DNA of 10,247 nt. Source: Euperipatoides rowelli. Its lineage: Eukaryota; Onychophora; Udeonychophora; Euonychophora; Peripatopsidae. Shown piece by piece: positions 1-7,194 of this stretch; positions within the stretch are counted from its first letter, which is position 1, and every line of letters starts with the position of its first letter. Location of the stretch: NCBI GenBank assembly GCA_003024985.2, contig PXIH01S0038526.1. One strand, 5' to 3'. The position numbers and the translations under genes are program-made. The notes below the pieces were generated by a model. That model worked only from the letters and a program-made list of their open reading frames with translations. It had not been told where the DNA came from and did not search any database.

Positions 1-1958
1 AAGCAAGTTCTTTCATGATGCAACATGTTTATGTCCCTCCACATTCATACAGTATTTCTGTACTCAGTGCCTTTTTCCCTAATAGGCCCGGTAGGACTGT
101 GCCTAGGACCCAATTCTAAGAAAGGGCCCATCCTTGCACATAGTCTAACTGTGACTTTTCAAACAATAATTCAAATTACACAAATTTGGATATAACAAAT
201 ATTATATTTTCAAACTAAATCTAACGTGATCGGCCATCGATGGCATTAAAAAGCAAAAACGGTCGTAGAAATATCCTTTCACTTCTTCCTTTGATGAGCA
301 GACACTGCAATTGCTGACAGCAGGGCTTATGAGAGGGAGGGGGTCCATAAGTGCATTGTATCCAGGTACAAGAAGGACCCAGATACATAAAACATTAAAA
401 AAATCCCTTAGGGCCCATGGATAGGGTATGGACCTAGAGCCCGCTATGAACTAGGAAACATAGCACGTATAGACAAAACACATAAACAAAATTGAAAAAG
501 AGGACACTCAAAAATTCTGGGTCTGGTAGAAAGCCCATAGCAAAGTCCAGGGGCTATCCCTGGTGGAAGGGAAGTCATCCCCACTAATTTTTTTATGTAA
601 TTTTTTTTTTCCCCCACTAAGCCTGTGTTCTATATTTCCAGTATAGTACACAGTATAAATACTGTAAATATAGAGGAGAGGTTTGGATGTTCAGATAATG
701 ACTCTACATTCAGTCATTTATGTAGGCTGCATTTTTTAAATAAAACCATTTTGTGCAGTATTTTAGAAAGAATAGTAAAGTATAAAACACTCAGAAATAA
801 ATAGATGCCATTAATTTATTAAATTCAATGCACCATGTAAAAATAAAATAATGTTGCTTTCTTTACAATCACTCGCTATGATTCATATGTTTTTGATTAG
901 TAATGACTAATGACAGTCTAATAAATATTTATTAAAACTCGGCACAAAGTAAAGCCTTTTAAATTATATTGGCCACCTTTAATGGAATCTGTTAAAAGCT
1001 TACAGGGTTAGAAAAATTTATAAATTACTAAGTGGGCCCAGGGCAACTTCAAGGCACATATAAGGTTGCCCAATCTTGATCTCATGTTGCCCCTAATTCA
1101 CAAGAAAAATAAAGCAATACCCTGATTTCACTGAAAGAGATTTTAATGTATCAATTCTTGGCAGTCCGTCTACCATCTATGATTTAAAAGATAAGCCATT
1201 TATCCCGGATTAATATTGAATGTAAAATTTATATAGCCATTGACTACTATATATTCTATAAATTACTAATGTTTATGCACTCTATTCACCAAAAAATAAT
1301 TTATTTATATTCATTATAGTAATTCTTAACAAAAAAAAAAAAAAAGCAAAAGGTACATGAAACTTTATGACCTGAACATTTTNCAATATAATAAACTACC
1401 ATTTTTAGGAGTTCTGTTATTTTATACAGATTATCTTAGTTTTTTTCAAATAAAATTTCATTTTGCGCTATTCTATTGCCACATTGCAAAAATCATAAAA
1501 AAATTAAAAAAAATTCAATAAGAAATTGAAATAAATTTTGTTAAGATAAGCACACAACTCTGATATTGGCTGAGATCAAAGAAGGGAATTGTCCAAAATC
1601 CTAATGTTCATGGAATTTTACAATAAAATTGCACAAACATGCTATAAAATTTTAAAAAAATTCACAGGAGGACCCCACCAGAATTCTGCACCTGGACCCC
1701 ACTGAATGACCTCTACCACCAGACACCTGTAAGGGGCCCAAATCTTATGCTGTGTCTAGGGCCCTATAAAAGCTTAATCCGGCCCTGTTACAGTGTATAT
1801 AATTTTTACAATCCAAATTTAATATTTAATCTATAGCAAACAAATGAGCCTATAATAAATTACAAAGATATTTGTTCAAAAACTTTGGGTGTTTTTATTT
1901 TATAGGCCTACAACCTAATGTGTTAAAGAAGTTTTGAGGAATTATCCTCCTAACTAAT
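1..1958. other. AT-rich intergenic DNA with decayed GC-richer repeat islands; no gene seen
   Basis: No credible coding region is visible. The AT-rich background is broken by short islands rich in GGCCC/GGGCC words at about 80-130, 320-450, 520-585, 1029-1095 and 1665-1788. The segment at 97-110 (ctgtgcctaggacc) resembles 1750-1763 (ctgtgtctagggcc) in the same orientation, and both are followed by further GGCCC-type words. The last island ends in aagcttaatccggccctg, which looks like the end of an old DNA transposon, but I could not find a matching opposite end or a target duplication. Homopolymer runs occur at about 590-615 (T then C) and 1330-1345 (A). Position 1383 is an N. My reading is remnants of one or more old repeat families. 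Confidence 0.5.
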
Positions 1959-3077
1959 AGAAAATAGAGCGAAAACATCTCTGGGTGTCATCGGCTCCCT
2001 GAAGATGGCCAAACAGCGTGACAGACACCATAAACTAAGTGACCAAACTTGCCTTTTATTATATTAGACTAGTTTAAAACCAGTCAAAAATGATGGATAC
2101 AGCGACATCTATGGTAAGAAAATAGAGCAAAAACATCTCTGGCCGTCATCGGCTGGCCAAAGATGGCCGAGCAGCGTGACAGACACCATGAACAAAGTGA
2201 CCAAACTTGCCTTTAATTATATTAGACTAGTTTAAAAGCCAGTCAAAAATAATGGATATAGCGACATCTATGGACAGAAAATAGAGCGAAAACATCTCTG
2301 GGCATCATTGGCTGGCCGAAGATGGCCGAGCAGCGTGGCAGACACCATGAACAAAGGGACCAAACTTGCCATTTATTGTATTAGACTAGTTTAAAATCCC
2401 GTCAAAAAATGACGGACACAACAACATCTATGGACAGAAAATAGAGCGAAAACATCTCTGGCCGTCATCGGCTGGCCAAAGATGGCCGAGCAGCATGACA
2501 GACACCATGAAAAAAGTGACCAAACTTGCCTTTTATTGTATTAGACTAGTTTAAAATCCCGTCAAAAAATGACGGACACAGCGACATCTATGGGCAGAAA
2601 ATAGAGCAAAAACATCTCTGGCCGTCTTCGGCTGGCCAAAGATGGCCGAGCAGCGTGACAGACACCATGAACAAAGTGATCAAACTTGCCTTTAAATATA
2701 TTAGACTAGTTTAAAAGCCAGTCAAAATAATGGATATAGCGACATCTATGGACAGAAAATAGAGCAAAAACATCTCTGGGCGTCATTAGCTGGCCGAAGG
2801 TGGCCGTGCAGCGTGGCAGACACCATGAACAAAGTGACCAAACTTGCCTTTTATTGTATTAGACTAGTTTAAAATCCCGTCAAAAAATGACGGACACAGC
2901 GACATCTATGGACAGAAAATAGAGCGAAAACATCTTTGTGCGTCATTGGCTCGCTAAAGATGGCCGAGCAGCGTGACAGACATCATGACAAAAGGCTCAA
3001 AAATGACCAAACTGGCCTTTTATGTCCACATCACTATACTTTACAAAATAAAATAGCATTAGACTAACCTTTAAAAT
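1959..3077. repeat. Tandem (satellite-like) array, seven monomers of about 159 bp
   Basis: Monomers can be aligned on the shared word aaaatagagc, which starts at 1961, 2119, 2278, 2438, 2598, 2756 and 2916, giving periods of 158, 159, 160, 160, 158 and 160 bp. Each monomer has a GC-richer first half (aacatctctgg, then ggctggcc, gatggcc, gcgtgacagacaccatga) and an AT-rich second half (ttagactagtttaaaa), ending with gacatctatgg. The second half comes in two types. Type A has agtcaaaaat and atggata. Type B has cccgtcaaaaaatgacgg, which contains a perfect 6-bp inverted repeat around five A residues. The order is A, A, B, B, A, B, then a diverged last copy. The seventh copy loses homology at about 3022, carries about 35 unrelated bases, and resumes at 3058-3077 (attagact...ttaaaat). 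No monomer holds a long open frame. I do not recognise the family by name. It could be a free satellite or the internal array of a larger mobile element. Confidence 0.93.
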
Positions 3078-3268
3078 AGGCATATGAATGTTTAATATGA
3101 AACATGGCATCGGATATGTATTCACATTTTTTTTTAATCTTGGCTCAATTTTTGTCCTTGTTAATTACAACAATTGGCTAATATGATTTTCACTTATTCA
3201 GAAATTAAATTTGCTTATTATGAAATTTAAATCTGAAAAAAAAAAATGCAGATATAAGTAATAATATT
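3078..3268. other. AT-rich spacer between the tandem array and the MITE
   Basis: Low-complexity AT-rich sequence with T and A runs near 3128 and 3236-3246. Its last eight bases, ataatatt at 3261-3268, form the left copy of the likely target duplication of the next element. No gene seen. Confidence 0.5.
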
Positions 3269-3674
3269 GGCCAGATTTCGTTATCTGCCCACCAACATAA
3301 ATAAAGTTAGGAGTCGTGAGAAACTAAAATGAAGTAGTATGTGGAATTAGCATTTTTTTCTTGCCAATTTTAGTATATTTTCTTTACAGTCCTAACCTTA
3401 CCATAATCCTGAACCTTAGGATAATCTAGAAGTGAAATAATCTTTTGCTGAGTGCCGATCTATATAATTTCAACTTACTACTGTCAGCCATATTGGTGGG
3501 CAGATAAAGGAATCTGACTCTGATTTAAGTATATTTTCTCTACAGTCCTATCCTTACCGTGACCCTAAACACTAGGATAATCTATAGGTGAAATAATCTT
3601 TTGCTGAGCACCTGTCAGATAATTTCAAATAATTACCGTCAGCCATATTGGTGGTCAGATAACAGAAGCTGACC
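3269..3674. mobile_element. MITE-like non-autonomous DNA element, 406 bp, with terminal inverted repeats
   Basis: The left end (3269-3299, beginning ggccagatttcgttatctgc) matches the reverse complement of the right end (3644-3674, ending cagataacagaagctgacc) at 24 of 31 positions. The flanks ataatatt (3261-3268) and ataatatg (3675-3682) agree at 7 of 8 bases and look like an 8-bp target site duplication. The interior has no open frame of useful length, so the element would depend on a transposase made elsewhere. An 8-bp duplication is the size made by hAT-type and P-type transposases, but the ends do not let me choose a superfamily. The right part is duplicated in tandem (see the internal repeat). 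Confidence 0.75.
3368..3674. repeat. Two tandem copies of a 156-bp segment inside the MITE
   Basis: Copy 1 (about 3368-3518) and copy 2 (about 3524-3674) are offset by 156 bp. They share agtatattttct, tacagtcct, ctaggataatct or a close variant, gtgaaataatcttttgctga and gtcagccatattggtgg. Each copy ends in a version of the element's right terminal inverted repeat, so the element carries a second, internal right-end-like sequence at about 3488-3518. The copies differ at scattered bases, so the duplication is not recent. Confidence 0.85.
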
Positions 3675-4206
3675 ATAATATGATTGGAATAAATACATAC
3701 TGTATATTATTTTTATTTTTTTGAAATTGGTGATTATAGTGGTGTTTTTAAATTAAAATTACAAACACAATATGAATTGTTTCACCATATCTTTCATGCA
3801 GAGCACTTAATATCATTCCAATGATCCAAATTAGGTAAGTCTTCCCTGGTGGATAATTCCTGGACTATATAATTAAAATGTTTTACTACAATAAGCAGTA
3901 CATTTCAATGAAATAAACATTTAATATGGTTATGATGCATCAAAAACATTTAGAATATTCTGACAAGTTTGGACCATAAATGAAACCATTGAAACCTGCA
4001 AATACCAATAAATAACATTATTAAAATTAACAAGGCATATATGTTACTTTTTAAAATAATATTTAATGATATTCTTAAACTAGTATTTAAAGTTACATTT
4101 AATTTTATTAATTGACAAATACTTTGGAACACATGTGTACCACAAATGACATCACAAAAACCTACAAAAAAAGTGATTTTTCTTATTTAAAAAAAAAAAA
4201 AAAGAT
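3675..4206. other. AT-rich spacer, no supported gene
   Basis: Nothing beyond AT-rich sequence and an A run at about 4189-4203. A minus-strand open frame of 60 codons at 3950-4132 encodes a hydrophobic I/L/F-rich peptide. That is what AT-rich DNA gives by chance, so I do not call it a gene. Confidence 0.5.
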
Positions 4207-4257
4207 ACCGTAATAGAATTTTTGGGAGAATTATATAATTTTTGGGAGAATTACGGT
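4207..4257. repeat. Short nested repeat: direct 17-mers inside an 8-bp inverted repeat
   Basis: The 17-mer aatttttgggagaatta occurs exactly at 4217-4233 and again at 4237-4253. The pair is bracketed by accgtaat (4207-4214) and its exact reverse complement attacggt (4250-4257). This could be the footprint or end of a small mobile element, or a local duplication. I see no second copy in the window. Confidence 0.75.
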
Positions 4258-4507
4258 TCCCCCTTTCCAACATGGCCGCCAAATCCAGACTTAAATTAGC
4301 GATAATTAGCAGACGCATTCCTAATTTCAAAATATTGAATTAACANCTGGCTACGGGCCTGGCTGATGTAAAAATCATCTAAAATGATCAAGCATATTTA
4401 TCCCCCCTCTTAATTATAATTAGGGTTGGTGAATAGTTATTTCTTTGTTAGTATGATTTAGGTATGGCATTGAAGAGAAGGTTGGAACTGTAAATAAAAA
4501 GAAAATA

Positions 4508-4717
4508 ATGCTGCCAAACCATTTAAGCCACATTTATACAGGCCACTTTTCTGGAATCCGTTGTGATGTTGACAAGTATAAACGTGCAAGTGAATTCTGT
4601 TCAGGTACAGCTTACAAAATTCCTATACCGCAACAGCTTCTAGGTATCTGTTGTGGTAGATGCCTCAGGCTATCAGTAAAATATGCGTACAAAAACCTAT
4701 ATCACAATAGGATTCAA
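4508..4717 (+). CDS. Candidate first exon (N-terminus) of the receptor-like locus, 70 codons to a TAA
   Basis: The frame is open from 4457, after a TGA at 4454-4456, so the ATG at 4508 is the first available start. It runs to a TAA at 4718-4720. The base composition is visibly less AT-rich than the flanks. The segment IPIPQQLLGICCGRCLRL resembles the conserved N-terminal P..LL.LxGxxPxR stretch of gustatory receptors, at a usual distance (about 38 residues) from the start. Four cysteines fall in the last half. Taken alone it would be a 70-residue unknown peptide. Beyond the TAA the same frame stays open to 4864. However, the hydrophobic continuation expected for a receptor lies in another frame (see 4683-4803), so a one-base frameshift or short intron is needed. 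Confidence 0.3.
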
Positions 4718-4803
4718 TAAAATTGTCTCTTTCGATCTCGCTATGATCTTGGGATTGCACACAATTATGTTTGCTTTGGCCAGTGCTATTTGGAAAGACA
4801 CTG
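4683..4803 (+). CDS. Candidate exon segment with first transmembrane helix
   Basis: This frame is open from 4680 to a TAA at 4806-4808 and overlaps the end of the 4508 frame. It encodes TIGFNKIVSFDLAMILGLHT, then IMFALASAIWKDT, which gives a hydrophobic helix with few strongly AT-biased codons. The sequence ctg|gttaag at 4801-4809 is a usable splice donor, leaving one base of a codon. Joined to the acceptor at 5172, the split codon becomes GAC (Asp) and the downstream open frame continues. An ATG at 4683 exists, but I think it is internal. Confidence 0.3.
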
Positions 4804-5041
4804 GTTAAGTTTTATTTATTTTTTAAAAGTACTGTTTTTTAAATTATTTATTAAATCAAAGATTTAAGTATTGACTTATACAATAATACATTATTATTAC
4901 ATAACAATTATTTTTTAATCTCTAATTAATAAAATATTAAAATAAAAAGAAACAAAGTAAATTATAATTAAGTGATTAAAAACAATGAAATTATAATAAG
5001 AAAATAAATCCAAACGTATACAACTCCCCTACTTCCATTTA

Positions 5042-5073
5042 TTCCTCCTCCCTTTTTTCTCTTCCTCTTCCTC
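5042..5073 (+). other. 32-base uninterrupted pyrimidine tract
   Basis: All C and T from 5042 to 5073, within a longer C/T-rich stretch from 5024. It lies inside the proposed intron 4804-5172 and could assist splicing, or be a simple-sequence tract. Confidence 0.8.
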
Positions 5074-5172
5074 ACCCAAATCAATTGTCTAAATCAAAGG
5101 GTAGTCTTAATTTAATGTAAGTATTTATGCTTACTTTGATTGAATTAAAAGAATTTTCATTTATGTTCTCAG

Positions 5173-5312
5173 ACAACATAATATTATTCTTCGATTCTAT
5201 GAGGCGAAATTCAACTATTTTCCAAACAATATCAGAAGCTATGATTGCTACAGCTTTCTTTGGCAAAGCATTTCATGATCCTCAATTTTGGGATTTAATC
5301 AACAATCATATT
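5173..5312 (+). CDS. Candidate second exon of the receptor-like locus
   Basis: It is preceded by tttatgttctcag, a good 3' splice site with AG at 5171-5172. The frame carries NIILFFDSMRRNSTIFQTIS, then EAMIATAFFGKAFHDPQFWD and LINNHI. The pattern of a hydrophobic stretch followed by an aromatic W and an amphipathic segment resembles the TM2 and first intracellular loop region of gustatory receptors. The same frame also opens upstream, from 5121 with an ATG at 5127, but the acceptor makes a spliced exon more likely. A weak donor gtagtc lies at 5313; the frame ends at TGA, 5334-5336. The minus-strand frame across this region is a shadow. Confidence 0.3.
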
Positions 5313-6032
5313 GTAGTCAATTTCCTCATGATTTGAATGATTAGCCTACTGTTATTTCAACAACATGCATTGCAAATTCAGTCATGATTGACGGCAGTAT
5401 AAATGCTACAGTAATGATATATGTACCACAACACATATTGGAAAGGGTTTCGCTCTGGCAGTGTAAATGTTATATGCAATGAAGTTAAACATGATTGGCT
5501 GGTTTCATGATAACACATTTAGCTAAGCTTGCTTTCCAGATGCTAGTTTTTCCTTAGCCAGAATTTTTTTAAATTATTTAAAAAAAAAAATAAAGATGGA
5601 AACATTTTCAAATTATTGTTGCCCCTTCTACTCCAGGTCAAAAAATAAACTTGTGCTGTATGTCCAGATTTCTTTTCTGTTTATTATTAATAATAGTTTA
5701 ATTTTACATGAACACAATTTATCCATCTTTCAAATGATATGAAACTCAAAATTTATTAGTAAAATCGTTATGAAATTTAGTGATTATGGCTATACATTTC
5801 TGGATATATAGGAATTCCGTATGCACGTATGTCTTTGGATATATACTGTATATAGGATATGATATATATACAGTACATCAATGGAAATACAATTATTATA
5901 ATTATAAACTTTGCATTTAGTTATAAATTGTTAGATTTCATGAATAATTTTATAAAATCAAAATATATACAATTAGTACAAAACAACAACAAAAACATCA
6001 AAAGCCTATTCATATAAGATTTATTTATAAAT
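5313..6032. other. AT-rich region, proposed intron; no clear exon
   Basis: Mostly low-complexity AT-rich sequence with A-runs (5580-5590) and an alternating TA/ATAT-rich patch at about 5845-5880. One short open frame (about 5345-5479) encodes a peptide with no recognisable pattern; it could be a decayed exon, but I cannot support it. Confidence 0.4.
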
Positions 6033-6392
6033 TTGGATAAAGTTGAAATCCCGAATCCCTCTGCTATTATTCTTATACTTTATAATATTTTTATAAAATG
6101 CATATGTTTATTAACATTATAGGTCATATATTATGAAAATTAAATCTTTAGGATCAATTTAAAAATGCCATTTTCTAATTTATTACTAGATTTTGTTTAG
6201 TGTATAGTAACCAATAAAATTGGATAAAGTCGAGAATTAAAATCTTGAGCGCCTATGCATTTATTTAGATACTTATTAAAAATTTCTACAAAATGCATAT
6301 GTTTATTAAAATATATAGTGATTATAGGCCATATATTTTGAAAAATAAATCTTTTGAATCAATTTAAAAAATATAATTTTCAAATTTGTTAC
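6033..6392. repeat. Diverged two-copy tandem duplication, spacing about 187-205 bp
   Basis: Copy 1 (about 6033-6185) and copy 2 (about 6220-6392) share, in order, ttggataaag, aaaatgcatatgtttatta, a tataggycatatatt-type word, aaatcttt and atcaatttaaaaa. The offsets grow from 187 to 205 bp, so small indels have accumulated. It contains no open frame of note. A weaker resemblance (tagtgattatggctatacattt, near 5780) hints at a third, older copy upstream. Confidence 0.75.
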
Positions 6393-6618
6393 AACAAATA
6401 TAATTTGACCCGCACACGTCTCAGTATACAGATTTGATAATAGTGTGCATGGATAATTTTTTTTATAAAACAGGTATCTTTCATGATTACATGAAATAAT
6501 TTAGAAAGAAATCTCTAATTAAAATTGACAAAATCTTAAATTAATTTTGAAGAAAAAAAATACTTTTTAGACATTATACGCTAGTATGTCTCTGGAATAT
6601 TAGGTAGCATTTCATTTT

Positions 6619-6636
6619 GACATACTCAAGTATGTC
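6619..6636. repeat. Near-perfect 18-bp palindrome
   Basis: gacatact and agtatgtc are exact 8-bp complements around a two-base centre. Related agtatgtct/cgtatgtct words occur nearby at about 6582 and 5826. Function unknown. Confidence 0.7.
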
Positions 6637-6709
6637 TGTAATTGGAGGGGTTGAGATAAAATAATAAACATTAAGGATTATTATTTTTTTCCTAATTAAA
6701 TTCCTTTAG

Positions 6710-6851
6710 TTGACAAGACGGGACATGTTCAGTCTTTTACTGGGCATCCCGTTTTAGCTTTTTCAATTATCGTTTTGTTTCTAAATTTAGATCTGTTTTT
6801 CAAGTATGGTACAGTTAAAAAGGAAATATCTATCAAAGTGTTACCATACAA
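6710..6851 (+). CDS. Candidate exon with third transmembrane helix
   Basis: It follows a pyrimidine-rich acceptor, attcctttag, with AG at 6708-6709. The frame reads DKTGHVQSFTGHPVLAFSII, then VLFLNLDLFFKYGTVKKEIS and IKVLPYK before a TGA at 6853. PVLAFSIIVLFLNLDLFF is a good membrane helix. A donor-like GTGACT begins at 6852 and leaves two bases of a codon, which fits the phase of the acceptor at 7030-7031. The join to the 5173-5312 segment is not resolved: using the first AG gives an incompatible phase, while a second AG at 6716-6717 would fit. The assignment is inference. Confidence 0.25.
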
Positions 6852-6877
6852 GTGACTCATTGGATAATTTCACTTGT
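6848..6877. repeat. Inverted repeat, 8-bp arms, 14-base loop
   Basis: acaagtga (6848-6855) and tcacttgt (6870-6877) are exact reverse complements. The left arm overlaps the proposed donor at 6852, so a hairpin here could affect splice-site use if the gene is real. Confidence 0.6.
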
Positions 6878-7031
6878 GTTCAAAATCTTATTTTACGATA
6901 TTATGCAAAATAAACATTTCTGAGTTGGATTGTAAACGTTGACTTTTTGTCTTTGATATTACACATTAGCTTGAGTTTTGAAAAATCAGTGGACATATTA
7001 TCCACTTATAGATCATATTGGTATAAACCAG

Positions 7032-7194
7032 AATGTCAATGTCATATTCACACAAATATGCATTGTTTAGATTGACTTACAATGTTGTCGGTATGTATTT
7101 CCTTCTATTAGCTGTTCTGGTAGAAATGCTAAGCAGACTGAACCAATTGGTTGAACAGCTACTTGAAACACATTTCAGCTTCATCATAAAGGAT
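7032..7194 (+). CDS. Candidate exon with fourth helix and RLNQL motif
   Basis: The frame is open from 7027 (TAA at 7024-7026) to TGA at 7219-7221. An acceptor-like ccag ends at 7031. Residues include LTYNVVGMYFLLLAVLVEML, a hydrophobic helix, directly followed by SRLNQLVEQLLETHF. A helix running into R..LN..L is typical of the TM4 and following loop of insect gustatory receptors, and this is the best family match in the window. A possible donor, gtaata, begins at 7195. Read alone from ATG 7033 it would be a 62-residue single-helix peptide, which I find less likely. No homology search was possible. Confidence 0.35.

Larger units (their letters stand above)
4508..7194 (+). pseudogene. Candidate gustatory-receptor-like (7tm_7) chemoreceptor locus, possibly decayed
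   Basis: Insect gustatory receptors are seven-transmembrane ligand-gated channels of the chemosensory cell membrane, usually about 350-450 residues in several exons. Here a chain of + strand segments resembles the N-terminal half of such a protein: an N-terminus with PQQLLGICCGRC, a first hydrophobic helix, a second segment ending FHDPQFWDLINN, a third helix, and a fourth helix followed by RLNQLVEQLL. The proposed introns at 4804-5172 (369 bp) and 6852-7031 (180 bp) both keep reading phase. Problems: the first exon changes frame between 4680 and 4717; the link between the second and third exon pieces is unresolved; no TM7 exon with the family's TYxxxxxQF motif was found downstream. It could be a degraded pseudogene, a real gene with missed exons, a draft-sequence error, or chance. 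Frames of this length occur by chance in such AT-rich DNA. Family assignment is inference from residue pattern only. Confidence 0.35.

Noticed and set aside
2000-2960. Short peptide (ATG GCC GAG CAG...) in each satellite monomer
   Set aside because: Only about 20 codons, broken or changed in several monomers, and with no sign of frame conservation.
1959-3077. CRISPR-like array
   Set aside because: The whole roughly 159-bp unit is repeated with no unique spacers. The period and the genome type fit a satellite.
3950-4132. Minus-strand 60-codon hydrophobic open frame
   Set aside because: The I/L/F/N-rich composition is the default translation of AT-rich DNA. There is no start context, no splice logic and no neighbours in phase.
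5081-5266. Minus-strand 61-codon frame
   Set aside because: It lies opposite the better-supported + strand exon candidate and across the pyrimidine tract; treated as a shadow.
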